Assembly: GCA_023228945.1 (NCBI GenBank)
Contig: JALOAI010000024.1
Location: 1 to 64,000 of the forward strand
DNA length: 64,000 nucleotides
Reading direction: 5' to 3'
Source: Pigmentiphaga sp.
GTDB lineage: Bacteria > Pseudomonadota > Gammaproteobacteria > Burkholderiales > Burkholderiaceae_B
How positions within the stretch are numbered: the first letter of the stretch is position 1; each line of letters opens with the position of its first letter. Shown in pieces: positions 1-8,144 of the stretch. The notes under the pieces were generated by a model. That model was not told where the DNA came from. It did no database searches and saw only the letters and a list, made by a program, of their open reading frames with translations. The position numbers were made by a program, and so were the translations under genes.

Positions 1-1
1 C

Positions 2-1306
2 CCGACGTTCCGCGACGGCGACGTCGGCCTCTACCTGCGGATCGACTACGCGAGCGAGCTGGCCAACCTCGGTCGGCTGCTGCGGGTGGTCGGCTACTCG
101 ATCTCCCCAGTCGAGTCGCCGCCCGGCTCGGGCCTCTACCCTCGCACGCTGATCCTCGACGACGGCCCGCAGGCTCACCTCGCGCATGCCGTGCTGCTCG
201 ACGACGGCGGCGTGATAGCGAATCTCACCGCGCTCGCGCAGAGCCCCGACGCCGGCGACGTCGCGTTGCTGCCCGACCCGCTCGCGGCTGGCGACGCGCT
301 CTACGTCGGCGCGCAATCCAAGTTCTCGCAGATCGAGTTCTCGCTCTCGCAGCGGGCCTATGGCGACTACACGCTCGTGCACGAGGTGTGGGACGGTGCG
401 GCGTGGGTCGAGCCGGTCGGACTCGTTGACGGCACGCTCGCGTTCCAGGCCGACGAGGGCGTGCGCTCGATCAGCTGGGACACGAGCGCCACCACCTGGG
501 CGGCGACGGCGGTCGACGGGATCACGGCCTACTGGATCCGGGTGCGGTGCACCGCCACCACGTCGCTCAGCCAGCAGCCGCTCGCGGGCCAGGTGATCAC
601 GTACCTCGAGGCCCCGCTGCAGCCCGAGCTCTCGCCCGGCGAGGTGTCGTGGTCGATCCTCGACTGGCGCGACCTGGGCGTTGAGATCGTGTCCATGACG
701 GCGCCGGCCGGCGGCCGCGATGACGACCTGCGGTTGCTTGGAGACGAGCGCGGCTACGTGCAGGAGCCGGGCGAGCTCGATGAGGATTTCAGGCACCGCA
801 TCCGGCAGCTGCCAGCGGTCGTGAGCCCCAACGCGATCCGGCGCGGCGTGAGGCGGATCCTCGAGCCGTACGGGATCCCGAGCGACGTGATCGACACGCA
901 GCCAGGGTTGGCAAAATCATTCAAGGGTCTGTTTTGCGATACGCCAGTCGAGTTCGCACCCACCCTGGTGGCCGCATGCGATATGTATGAGCCCGGGCAT
1001 CAATTCCCAACCGACGACACGCAATTGGTGCTCTCGGATATTGGCGGCGATCGTTGGCATTTTTGGTGCTGCGTGCCGCCGCCATCGCTCGGCCAGTTCG
1101 GTGCATTCGCCGATAGCCCGGCGGTCTACTGGCTGCCTGGACCCGACGCCTATTTCGGTAGCGCATGCGACTACGCGTTTTGCGATGGCAGCCCGTGGAT
1201 ATCCGCGATGATCTATCGCCGGGTTGCCCGCTATCTGGACCAGGCGAAAATGGCTGGAATCAGCTGGTCATTCCTCGTGCGTAGGGTCGACCCTTGCGCG
1301 CTCTGA
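2..1306 (+). CDS. Tail/baseplate-like structural protein, 5' end outside window
   Basis: The frame is open from base 2, so the true start lies upstream; 434 residues are visible. I do not recognise a named family with certainty. The mid region has the pattern of phage tail proteins encoded near baseplate J (GELDEDFRHRIRQ followed by a short helical stretch), and the C-terminal third is rich in Trp, Phe, Tyr and Cys (DRWHFWCCVPPP). It is the only structural-looking gene on the plus strand at this end, whereas the other baseplate genes nearby are on the minus strand. A baseplate or tail-fibre-attachment role is inference. Confidence 0.5.
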   Translation, partial: PTFRDGDVGLYLRIDYASELANLGRLLRVVGYSISPVESPPGSGLYPRTLILDDGPQAHLAHAVLLDDGGVIANLTALAQSPDAGDVALLPDPLAAGDALYVGAQSKFSQIEFSLSQRAYGDYTLVHEVWDGAAWVEPVGLVDGTLAFQADEGVRSISWDTSATTWAATAVDGITAYWIRVRCTATTSLSQQPLAGQVITYLEAPLQPELSPGEVSWSILDWRDLGVEIVSMTAPAGGRDDDLRLLGDERGYVQEPGELDEDFRHRIRQLPAVVSPNAIRRGVRRILEPYGIPSDVIDTQPGLAKSFKGLFCDTPVEFAPTLVAACDMYEPGHQFPTDDTQLVLSDIGGDRWHFWCCVPPPSLGQFGAFADSPAVYWLPGPDAYFGSACDYAFCDGSPWISAMIYRRVARYLDQAKMAGISWSFLVRRVDPCAL

Positions 1307-1311
1307 AATCT

Positions 1312-1327
1312 GCAACTTCCTAGTTGC
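1312..1327. promoter_or_regulatory. Dyad operator-like site GCAAC-N6-GTTGC (perfect)
   Basis: GCAAC TTCCTA GTTGC directly follows the stop of the upstream tail-like gene and lies 83 bases before the start at 1411. It is one of nine perfect copies in the window; see the finding on the dispersed dyad. Confidence 0.7.
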
Positions 1328-1360
1328 TTTCCGCGGTGGCCACGGTATGTACCCGTCACC

Positions 1361-1381
1361 CCGGTTGGATTGGCCAACCGG
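1361..1381. other. Intergenic hairpin
   Basis: CCGGTTGG, a 5-base loop, then CCAACCGG. The hairpin lies between the dyad at 1312 and the ribosome binding site of the gene at 1411, so it would be in that gene's leader. No U-run follows, so it is more likely a leader structure than a terminator. Confidence 0.5.
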
Positions 1382-1410
1382 CAAGAAGCAAAACAGGAGA
1401 TATCGTAATC

Positions 1411-1722
1411 ATGACCAACCTCAATGCCAACCACGACACCACCAACGATGCGCTGCACTACGCGGCGATGATCCGGCACAGCGCCGAGCTTGCGAGGGGG
1501 CGCGCTGATGAGGCCCTCGCCGATGCGCTCGCCCAGCTCGAGCACATCGAGCGCCGCATCGCCGACGTCCGCAAAGACATCGCCAACGGCAACGTGCGCT
1601 TCTACCTCGGCGGTTTCGACTGCCACGCCGCCAGCATTGCGCTCGCTACCGCGGCCAACCTCGACCGCAACGCGAGCGACCTCGAGGCGCTGACCAATCT
1701 CGCCCCCACCGCGGGCGATTGA
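1411..1722 (+). CDS. Small helical protein of unknown function
   Basis: 103 residues, predicted mostly helical, with Ala, Glu and Arg repeats in the middle (EHIERRIADVRKDIANG). The start is the ATG at 1411 because AGGAG lies about 11 bases upstream; a longer frame from 1324 would run through the hairpin and has no ribosome site. No family recognised. It is a stand-alone gene with its own operator-like site upstream and a strong hairpin just after its stop. Confidence 0.75.
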   Translation: MTNLNANHDTTNDALHYAAMIRHSAELARGRADEALADALAQLEHIERRIADVRKDIANGNVRFYLGGFDCHAASIALATAANLDRNASDLEALTNLAPTAGD

Positions 1723-1728
1723 CCGAGC

Positions 1729-1758
1729 GGGCGCGGAGGTCCAACAGCCTCCGCGCCC
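1729..1758 (+). terminator. Strong hairpin after gene 1411-1722
   Basis: An 11-bp perfect stem (GGGCGCGGAGG / CCTCCGCGCCC) with an 8-base loop starts seven bases after the stop codon. There is no clear T-run after it, so factor-independent termination is uncertain. Confidence 0.5.
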
Positions 1759-1773
1759 TGCTATCGTGATCGC

Positions 1774-2205
1774 GTGCAGCTCCACCCGCTTGGCCGGCTG
1801 TTCTGTCCGCGGTGCAGGGACCGGCGCCTGTTCATCGGCTATGACGATCCCGACCCGAGCGCGGCGAGCTGCTCGTCGTGCAGCTACCAGTTCGGCTACC
1901 GCTACAACGCGAGCTTGGGGCGAACCGAGTCGGTGCTCTCGCGAGACGTCGTTGCTCGAGCTCGAGCCGAGTACCAGCGCGAGCGGGAGATCGAGCAGAT
2001 GGCCAGCGGCATCACGCCGGAGATCGAGCGGGCCCGCGGGCTCCTGCAGCTCCCGCTCGAGGCTCGGCAGCAGGCAGTGCGGGCTGCCGGGACCGGACCG
2101 GCGAGCGGTCCCGCGCCCAACTGGACCCCAGACCAGTGGCGGTCGTTCCAGCGGTTCCGCGATTCGCTGCCCGAGATACCTCCCGAAAAAGAACCACCAG
2201 GGTAG
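1774..2205 (+). CDS. Zinc-ribbon protein of unknown function
   Basis: 143 residues from a GTG start. The N-terminus has two CxxC pairs (CPRC near residue 11 and CSSC near residue 33) typical of a zinc ribbon. A charged helical middle follows (EYQREREIEQMASG), then a Pro-rich tail. Small zinc-ribbon proteins are common in phage accessory regions, but the role of this one is unknown. Confidence 0.7.
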   Translation: MQLHPLGRLFCPRCRDRRLFIGYDDPDPSAASCSSCSYQFGYRYNASLGRTESVLSRDVVARARAEYQREREIEQMASGITPEIERARGLLQLPLEARQQAVRAAGTGPASGPAPNWTPDQWRSFQRFRDSLPEIPPEKEPPG

Positions 2206-2230
2206 GCCAAACGGCGTTTTTCATTTTTCC

Positions 2231-2246
2231 GCAACTTTTTAGTTGC
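2231..2246. promoter_or_regulatory. Dyad operator-like site GCAAC-N6-GTTGC (perfect)
   Basis: GCAAC TTTTTA GTTGC lies 69 bases upstream of the start at 2316. A TAGATACT sequence 19 bases downstream could serve as a -10 element, which would place the dyad over or near a -35 region. Confidence 0.7.
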
Positions 2247-2315
2247 GCGTCGCAGCGGGAGGGGCTAGATACTCCCTGTCGCCCGGAGTGACCGGGCCAA
2301 GAGGAAAAACCGAAG

Positions 2316-2573
2316 ATGACCACCACCGCCACCGCCACCACCCACTTCGCCGCCATCGCCACGGACGGGATCAGCCCCGTCGTGTGGGGGGTCGGAGCCA
2401 CCGAGGCCGAGGCCCGCGAAGACGCCTCCGATCTGAGCGACGGAGAGGTCCCGACCGACTACGTGATCGTGCCGATCACCGCCGCGCAGCTCGAGCAGAT
2501 CGAGGCCGGCGAGGTTTCGCTCGAGGCGCTCGGCATCGAGCTGACCGAGGCCCAGATCGCTGCTCTCTCCTGA
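2316..2573 (+). CDS. Small acidic protein of unknown function
   Basis: 85 residues, Thr/Ala-rich at the N-terminus and acidic after it. The start ATG is preceded by AAGAGGAAAA. No family recognised. It is the first gene of a series (2316, 2651, 3300, 3736) of small acidic genes separated by hairpin-bearing gaps. Confidence 0.7.
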   Translation: MTTTATATTHFAAIATDGISPVVWGVGATEAEAREDASDLSDGEVPTDYVIVPITAAQLEQIEAGEVSLEALGIELTEAQIAALS

Positions 2574-2588
2574 CGGTCCCCCAGGCCC

Positions 2589-2628
2589 AGCCCCGTGGAA
2601 GCCGGGGCCGCTCTCGAGATCGAGAGCG
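2589..2628 (+). repeat. Double-hairpin intergenic element, copy 1
   Basis: GCCCCG...CGGGGC followed at once by GCTCTCG-AGAT-CGAGAGC (7-bp perfect stem). The same two-hairpin plan recurs at 3551 and 5157, each time between the stop of one small gene and the start of the next. Confidence 0.6.
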
Positions 2629-2650
2629 CGGCGCTCACAGGACCACCGCC

Positions 2651-3250
2651 ATGACCACCACCACGACCACCGAGACCACCATCCGCACCATCAACGCCAC
2701 TGTCACCGCCTACGACGGCGAGGAGCCCTGCGACTGGATTGGCTACGTCGCCGGCCGCCTTGCCGAGATCTACCCGGGCGCCTATGTGGACGTCACATAC
2801 GGCCAGCGCAACGAGGCGTTCGCCGACAGCGAGCCGCTCGAGGGTTTCGACGAGTTTCTCACCGCCTGGTGGGACGAGCTCTGCAACGACGCGGGCAACC
2901 CCGCGTGGGGGGAGCCCGAGGAGGACGAGGAGGACGTCGAGGTGCAGGTCGAGGTCACCAGCGTCCGCGCGCTCTCGGATGCGGGACCAGACGAGGGCGT
3001 CGAGGCCGAGTTGGTGATCACCATCGGCGGTGCGGCCTACGAGGGCGAGGTGACCCTCTTCGCCGACCACGGCCGCCCCACCATCCGCCGTCACTACCCA
3101 CTCACCACCTGCGGCACCCCGCTCGAGGTCTGGGCGAGCGACCGGGTGATCGACGCGCTCGCGGCTGCCGAGGGGGCCGGGCTCGACCGCGTCGCGATCA
3201 TCGGCGAGATCGAGGCCCACGTAACGGAGGCCGCTGCGGCGCTGAAATAA
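2651..3250 (+). CDS. Acidic protein of unknown function
   Basis: 199 residues beginning with a Thr run (MTTTTTTETT). The centre is very acidic (EPEEDEEDVEVQVEV) and the C-terminal half alternates beta-like and helical segments. The ATG at 2651 is chosen because the frame upstream is Arg/Pro-rich and out of character. No family recognised. It is flanked by double-hairpin elements. Confidence 0.7.
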   Translation: MTTTTTTETTIRTINATVTAYDGEEPCDWIGYVAGRLAEIYPGAYVDVTYGQRNEAFADSEPLEGFDEFLTAWWDELCNDAGNPAWGEPEEDEEDVEVQVEVTSVRALSDAGPDEGVEAELVITIGGAAYEGEVTLFADHGRPTIRRHYPLTTCGTPLEVWASDRVIDALAAAEGAGLDRVAIIGEIEAHVTEAAAALK

Positions 3251-3299
3251 ACCGATCACCATCCTGTTCCACCGCCCAACCCAAGAAGGAAAATCGAAG

Positions 3300-3545
3300 A
3301 TGACCGAGATGACCACCTTGAAACTGGACCACGTGCGCAGCCTGACGCCGAGCCAGGCCTGGGACGAGTACGTCGGAGATCAGTCAACGCGCGAGTTTGA
3401 GGAGATCTGCGATGGCGAGCCGATCGAGCAGGCGGTCGAGCGGTATCTCGCGGAGACGCGCGAGCAGTGGGGCACGGAGAGGGAGGCTGAGGCTCATGTA
3501 GCCCGGTTGCTGGCGCGGCACATCGAGGCGAACCGCTCAGCCTGA
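3300..3545 (+). CDS. Small protein of unknown function
   Basis: 81 residues with a strong ribosome site (AAGAAGGAAA) upstream. Charged and helical, rich in Glu and Arg. No family recognised. A double-hairpin element follows its stop. Confidence 0.7.
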   Translation: MTEMTTLKLDHVRSLTPSQAWDEYVGDQSTREFEEICDGEPIEQAVERYLAETREQWGTEREAEAHVARLLARHIEANRSA

Positions 3546-3550
3546 CCGCC

Positions 3551-3600
3551 CGGGGCTCCGGCCCCGCTCTCGGCCGTCGACGTGTTCGGCGATCGAGAGC
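3551..3600 (+). repeat. Double-hairpin intergenic element, copy 2
   Basis: CGGGGC-TCCG-GCCCCG is a perfect 6-bp stem with a 4-base loop. It is followed by CTCTCGGCCG...CGGC-GAT-CGAGAG, a second stem with a small bulge. It begins six bases after the stop of the preceding gene. The next 130 bases to 3735 hold no gene I can support apart from a 6-codon mini-frame at 3634. Confidence 0.6.
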
Positions 3601-3735
3601 GGCGCGAAGCCGCCAACGAAGGACCAAGCGATCATGACCGGGGCTCGCTGACATGCGCAGCGGGCATCCGTCGATCCGGCTCTGACCTTGCCTTCGTCCC
3701 CGAATAAATCGAAGCGAAAGAAAGGGTAACGACAC

Positions 3736-4068
3736 ATGTTCGACAAAATCGCAGAAGCGTACATTGAAAGCGCACTATCCAAACAGCACGTGAAGTCGCG
3801 TCGGCCTCCGGTCGAATACGACTGCCACATTGCCCAGGTCATTGGCCATAGCGCGGCGCAGATTCGCAAGCGCGTTGGCGGCGATCCCCTCGACGCCAGC
3901 GCCACCTTCGAGCATGCGGCCGAGATCGCAGAGCTCGGCGCTCAGATCGTCCGCTACGCCGCCGAGGCAATGCGCCGGCGGACCTGCACGTTGACCGAGG
4001 AACAGATCGAGCGCTTCCTCGCCTCCCACGGAGTCGCTTTCTACCACCCCGCGGAGTCGCAGCCATGA
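3736..4068 (+). CDS. Small helical protein of unknown function
   Basis: 110 residues, ribosome site GAAAGAAAGGG upstream. Helical with several Ala/Ile/Glu stretches. No family recognised. The stop overlaps the ATG of the next gene (ATGA), so the two are probably translated together. Confidence 0.7.
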   Translation: MFDKIAEAYIESALSKQHVKSRRPPVEYDCHIAQVIGHSAAQIRKRVGGDPLDASATFEHAAEIAELGAQIVRYAAEAMRRRTCTLTEEQIERFLASHGVAFYHPAESQP

Positions 4069-4853
4069 CAACCATGGTCGTGATGCGGTCGTTCGACCGA
4101 CAATATCCAAAGCAGTGGTTCGAGAATCCGCAATACATCGTCGTCATTGACGGCCACCTTCATTCGCCGACCGATGCTGTGCCGGCCGGCCTCGCTCGAG
4201 TCGTCACCCACGCCGAGCAACTGCGAGCGCGTGGCTATCAGCAGATGCGCGTGCAGAGGGTCTATCTGCCGATGCACGATTGGACCGTGCTCGCGCGATC
4301 GACCGCATTCACCCGCTATCCAGGCTCGCGGCTGTTCCCGATGCAGATGGAGCAGGACGCCGGCGAGATCGGACACGCCGACACAGCGGTCTACGAGTTC
4401 GCGCTGGTCGACGACGGCAACCCGGACCTCGAGGCGGACTGGCGCGTCGTCATTTCAGGCGGGCCCGAAGAGACGATCGAGTCGCTGCTCCGGTGCATCG
4501 AGGCTCCGCTGGTGGCCATCACGCCGATCTGGTGGCGCACCGTCGGCGAGCGCGAGCTCGTCGTGGCCGCGGCGGAGGATATCGGCGATGCCCTGCAATC
4601 GTGGGGCATCACGTTCGAGATTGACCTCAGGACTTATCTGACGGTCGGCGAGAGGTTCCGCGACCAAGCGATGCGCGGCATTCCGATACGAGTCGAGGTT
4701 GGCCCGCGAGACGTCGAGCGCGACGAGCTGGTGGTCCGCCGTGGCGACCTCGTTCGCACGGCCCCGAAGCACGGTGTCGCCCACACCGTGCTCAACATCT
4801 TGACCCTGGACCTCGGCAGCCGGGGCATGCCCGGCGTCGGCCAGCGCCATTGA
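4065..4853 (+). CDS. Stand-alone ProRS-type anticodon-binding domain protein
   Basis: 262 residues. From about residue 150 to 235 the sequence follows the anticodon-binding domain of archaeal/eukaryal-type prolyl-tRNA synthetase: a ITPIWW strand, a long helix, a IDLRTYLTVGERFRDQ turn matching D-R-x-x-x-G-x-K/R-F, then GIPIRVEVGPRDVE and VVRRGD. These match the family signature of GxPxRxExGPRD and RRD. No aminoacyl-tRNA synthetase catalytic motifs 1-3 are present. The first 140 residues are unfamiliar. A role in binding or modifying host tRNA-Pro is inference. The gene overlaps its neighbour upstream and is followed nine bases later by 4862. Confidence 0.75.
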   Translation: MTTMVVMRSFDRQYPKQWFENPQYIVVIDGHLHSPTDAVPAGLARVVTHAEQLRARGYQQMRVQRVYLPMHDWTVLARSTAFTRYPGSRLFPMQMEQDAGEIGHADTAVYEFALVDDGNPDLEADWRVVISGGPEETIESLLRCIEAPLVAITPIWWRTVGERELVVAAAEDIGDALQSWGITFEIDLRTYLTVGERFRDQAMRGIPIRVEVGPRDVERDELVVRRGDLVRTAPKHGVAHTVLNILTLDLGSRGMPGVGQRH

Positions 4854-4861
4854 GGGACACC

Positions 4862-5146
4862 ATGAGCAGCAAGACAAAGGACATCCGCATAATAGCGGCC
4901 GCCGCAGTGTTGCCTAACGTCTGCTGCGACAGCCATCGCGTGGCCGCGAAATTCGAGGCGTCGGTCCAACGGATTGCTACGGCCTACCAGGTCGACGTTG
5001 CGCTCGTGCACGAGGCTGTCGCCGCGGCGTCCCTCGTCGGCCTCGAGCCGTTCGAAAGGGTCAATGCCGTCGCGTACGGAGCGATGCAGCGAGGCGAGTC
5101 GGTCGAGGATGCGATCCGTTCAGCGCTCCTCACCAAAGTGACCTGA
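4862..5146 (+). CDS. Small helical protein of unknown function
   Basis: 94 residues; the ATG at 4862 is preceded by GAGGGACACC. Helical, with two Cys early on (VCCDSH). It sits eight bases after the anticodon-binding-domain gene and is probably co-transcribed with it. No family recognised. Confidence 0.7.
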   Translation: MSSKTKDIRIIAAAAVLPNVCCDSHRVAAKFEASVQRIATAYQVDVALVHEAVAAASLVGLEPFERVNAVAYGAMQRGESVEDAIRSALLTKVT

Positions 5147-5156
5147 CCTGACCTGC

Positions 5157-5206
5157 CGGGCTCCGGCCCCGCGCTCGATCGTCGAGTTCATCGGCGCGCG
5201 AGCGCG
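5157..5206 (+). repeat. Double-hairpin intergenic element, copy 3
   Basis: GGGC-TCCG-GCCC followed by CGCGCTCG...CGAGCGCG (8-bp stem). Same position and plan as the elements at 2589 and 3551: just after one stop and about 30 bases before the next start. Confidence 0.6.
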
Positions 5207-5235
5207 GTGTGAAGCGACCGCAGAAAGCAAATCAA

Positions 5236-6111
5236 ATGTACGCCAACGCAATTGTTCGAGCCTGCAATTCCACCGACGCCGATGTGTTCTACGCCGCCGA
5301 CGGTCACACCGTCGCGATTGCCGACGCTGGGAATCCACGCGGGTGGGTGCAGGAGTACATGTCCGATCATGGGTTCGGACTCGTCGACGGAACCGGCTGG
5401 GGCGATGGCCCGCGCCGCACAACCGCAGCCCGATTCGTGCGGATCGCCGGCGAGGGTCCGCGCCTGAGCGCGTCGCCGGGGGCCCGCAGCTACCCCGAGT
5501 CGGTCCGGTTTCTCACCGTCGCCATCGCGGAGTACTCGGGCCCTCGCCCCGACCTCGTCTGCTCGCGCCATGATGCGCTGGTGGACGTGCTGCTCGAGCG
5601 CGGCGTGGTCGACAGCGACACCCCCGTGCTCGACCACGCGAGGGGTAGCGACGTCGATGGCAGGCATGTGCTGGGCATACTCCCGCACCACCTGTCGTCG
5701 CGCGCAGCGACGATCACCGAGGTGCCGATGCGTACCACGATGCGGGATCGCAAGCTGATGCAGGCTGGCGACATGTCGCTCGCTCGCACGCGCGAGCTCG
5801 CCGAAGAGCCGGTGGCCTACCGGGTGCAGCGGCTCGACAAACTGTCGAGGATCGCCGCTGCGGTGGAGGCTGCGATCGCTACCTGCACGACCGTCGACCG
5901 ACCGTCGATCACGTTCGACAAAGACACGGGCCGGCTCTTCGTTGCGGAGTCCGTTGGCCAGTTCACGAGCGAGGCGGACGTGCGTTTCGGGCTCGTTCGG
6001 CATCACGGCCCAAGCGGCACCACGCCGTGGCTCGACCCTCGGTTGAGCACCGGTCAGTGGCAGAAAGGTCGCTGGGTCGGCGAGTCGGCCTGCGCGATCG
6101 TGTCGAGGTGA
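5236..6111 (+). CDS. Csx16-like domain protein (putative ring nuclease / anti-CRISPR)
   Basis: 291 residues from the ATG at 5236 (GCAAATCAA upstream; weak site). Residues about 107-182 follow the Csx16 pattern: VCSRHDALVDVLLERGV, an acidic H-A/D stretch, then GRHVLGILPHHLSSRAATITEVPM, where members have V-T/S-R-H...G-x-LP-x-x-L-A. Csx16 is a CRISPR-associated family linked to type III loci and reported to degrade cyclic oligoadenylate. A phage copy could act against type III immunity, but that is inference. The N-terminal 100 and C-terminal 100 residues are unfamiliar. Its stop abuts the convergent baseplate J gene. Confidence 0.55.
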   Translation: MYANAIVRACNSTDADVFYAADGHTVAIADAGNPRGWVQEYMSDHGFGLVDGTGWGDGPRRTTAARFVRIAGEGPRLSASPGARSYPESVRFLTVAIAEYSGPRPDLVCSRHDALVDVLLERGVVDSDTPVLDHARGSDVDGRHVLGILPHHLSSRAATITEVPMRTTMRDRKLMQAGDMSLARTRELAEEPVAYRVQRLDKLSRIAAAVEAAIATCTTVDRPSITFDKDTGRLFVAESVGQFTSEADVRFGLVRHHGPSGTTPWLDPRLSTGQWQKGRWVGESACAIVSR

Positions 6112-7221
6112 CTACTGGTTGAGCAGCACCCGATCCAGCGTCGTCCGCAGCACCTCGATGTTGGACTGCGGCACGATGTCACCGGCGGGCTCGACCACCG
6201 CTCCATGCGGCACGATCAGCCCGTCGATCCCCTTGAGCGTCGCCACGATCAGCGCCTGCTCGAGCGTCTGGCCCGGCTGCAGCCGGTTGATGGCCGAGAC
6301 GATCGAGCGGCGCGCCTGGTCGAGGACCTTCGCCGTGCTCGAGCCTGCCGCGAACTGCAGGCCGCTGATCACGATCTGCACGTAGACCGGCTGGCCAGCG
6401 CCAACGAAACAGGGCACTCCGAGCCCGCGGTACTCCTCGAGTTGCTCGACAACGCGGGAGGCGAGCGCCCGGTTGGCCTGGCTGTTCGGGCCCGTGATCA
6501 CGATCTGCACTCGCCCGTTGGGCCAGCCGTGGCTGTCGAGAAACTCGGTCACGTTTGCCTGTGCTACGCCGGGCGTCCGCAGAGCACCGTGCAGGATCGC
6601 AGCTCGAGTGCCGCGAGGCGCCGCCTCGAAGAAGCCCTGCGCGAGCGCCTGGAACTCTTCGAGGCTCTGACCTGGGCCACCGCCAGCGGCAGGCTCAGTG
6701 TTGGTCACGGTGATCGTGGAGTCGGGCAACTCGCCCTGCGGGATCGTGATCGTGTTGGCTGCGACGTTGGTCGAGAGTCCCGTGGACCGCGACACCGCGA
6801 GACCGCGAGCTTGCCCGCTGCCTGGGATCACCACGTCATCCTCGGTCTCGAACGTCTGGCCGTCGGGGGTCATCACCGCGAACCCGCGAGGGATCGTCAC
6901 CGCGTTGGCGCTCGGCTGTCGTCGCCACACGAGCGTCACGACCGACGACGTCGGCCCCTGCCTGGTGAACCCGTACTGCGAAGCCACCCACTGCTCGAGC
7001 GCCTCATCGCCCTGGCTCGCGGCCGTGGCCAGGCGAGTCTCGTTGATCGTCGCCTGCCCGTAGACCGCGACTTCCTCGGCCATCGCAGCGCCGATCGAGA
7101 TCGCGGTGCCGACCTCGGAGCCATCGGTCTCCATGATCTCGCGCGTGAGCGGAGTGGGTTGGGTCAGCGCCTCCGTGATCGCGGCACGTCGGAGATCGTC
7201 GTAGTCGGGGAGCGTCGCCAC
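6112..7221 (-). CDS. Baseplate J-like protein
   Basis: 369 residues matching the gpJ-like baseplate wedge family. An N-terminal helical part (REIMETDGSEVGTAISIG) leads to a beta-rich middle with TVTNTEPAAGGGPGQSLEEF, the GG-x-x-x-E-S/D hinge typical of the family. The C-terminal segment is RVQIVITGP...VYVQIVISG. In contractile tails this protein joins the baseplate wedge. It is transcribed away from the gpW/gp25-like gene at 7252 with a 30-base gap. Confidence 0.85.
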   Translation of the reverse strand: MATLPDYDDLRRAAITEALTQPTPLTREIMETDGSEVGTAISIGAAMAEEVAVYGQATINETRLATAASQGDEALEQWVASQYGFTRQGPTSSVVTLVWRRQPSANAVTIPRGFAVMTPDGQTFETEDDVVIPGSGQARGLAVSRSTGLSTNVAANTITIPQGELPDSTITVTNTEPAAGGGPGQSLEEFQALAQGFFEAAPRGTRAAILHGALRTPGVAQANVTEFLDSHGWPNGRVQIVITGPNSQANRALASRVVEQLEEYRGLGVPCFVGAGQPVYVQIVISGLQFAAGSSTAKVLDQARRSIVSAINRLQPGQTLEQALIVATLKGIDGLIVPHGAVVEPAGDIVPQSNIEVLRTTLDRVLLNQ

Positions 7222-7251
7222 GTCGCCAGTCTACCGCGACGAGCTCGGCGG

Positions 7252-8127
7252 TCAGGCCGGAAGCCGATAGAGCAGCGGTGGCTCGAGGCGACCGCTGATC
7301 CGCTGCACGGTGACCTGCACCTCGACGATCTGCTGACCCTCGGCGCGCACGAGCGAGGCGATCACCGAGCAGCTGCGGACGTCGGGCTCTTGGCTCACCT
7401 GCTCGCGCATCGTGACCGCGAGCCGCTGCAGGGTGTCTTGGCGGATCTGGGCGCCGATGTGGTGCTGCGTGCCGTAGCTGCGGCCGAGGAACGCGAACCC
7501 GCCAGCGACGGTGACCAGACGCCGGTAGACCCGGGTCTTGAGCGACTCCAGACCATCCGCGAGCTCGATCTCGCCGGCTGAGTTGATCGTCCAGTAGCCC
7601 GGCCCCTCGGCACCGCCTCGCCAAAACGGGTTGGCCCAGTCGACGTAGGGATCGCGCGAGGTGATGCGCCCGCGCGGCACCGGAGGATGGCCGCGGCCGA
7701 CGAACCTGTCGCTCGCGGGACCAGCAAGAACCTCGCACTGGTGGCCCAGGATCAGCCCGCCGAGCGTCACCTCGTAGGTCACTCCGGGCTCGCACTGCGG
7801 GACCGTCCGCAGGCGCAGCTGCGTCGGCTGGTCGGCGACCTCGAGCACCTCGCCGATCCACACCTGCTTGGTCGGCACGACGGCTCCTGGCGGCGTGTAC
7901 AGCCGCTTCGGATCGGCAGTGCTTGGGATCCGCGGATCGACGGCGATGATCCTCCACTTGCGGACGTTCTTGGCATCGTAGAGCCCGAGCGGATCGAAGC
8001 ACCGCGGCGGAGCATCGAAGGTCGCGAGCAGCTCGTTGGTCCCACGCACGCGGATGCTCATCAGGCTGATCGTGCCTGCGCCGCCGAACGGACCGACGCC
8101 CCACTGGTTGAGACCGAATCCGGGCAT
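7252..8127 (-). CDS. Baseplate wedge protein, gpW/gp25-like C-terminus
   Basis: 291 residues. The C-terminal 120 residues (TRVYRRLVTVAGGFAFLGRSYG through RQDTLQRLAVTMREQV to VEVQVTVQRISG) fit the gp25-like baseplate fold seen in gpW proteins. The N-terminal 150 residues are beta-rich and probably add a second structural domain. It lies immediately upstream of the J-like gene in transcription order, the normal pairing in myoviruses. Confidence 0.65.
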   Translation of the reverse strand: MPGFGLNQWGVGPFGGAGTISLMSIRVRGTNELLATFDAPPRCFDPLGLYDAKNVRKWRIIAVDPRIPSTADPKRLYTPPGAVVPTKQVWIGEVLEVADQPTQLRLRTVPQCEPGVTYEVTLGGLILGHQCEVLAGPASDRFVGRGHPPVPRGRITSRDPYVDWANPFWRGGAEGPGYWTINSAGEIELADGLESLKTRVYRRLVTVAGGFAFLGRSYGTQHHIGAQIRQDTLQRLAVTMREQVSQEPDVRSCSVIASLVRAEGQQIVEVQVTVQRISGRLEPPLLYRLPA

Positions 8128-8144
8128 GCGCTCAGTCTACGCGC

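Noticed and set aside
3634..3651. Six-codon mini-frame after the second double hairpin
   Set aside because: Too short to support as a gene; a leader-peptide role cannot be shown.
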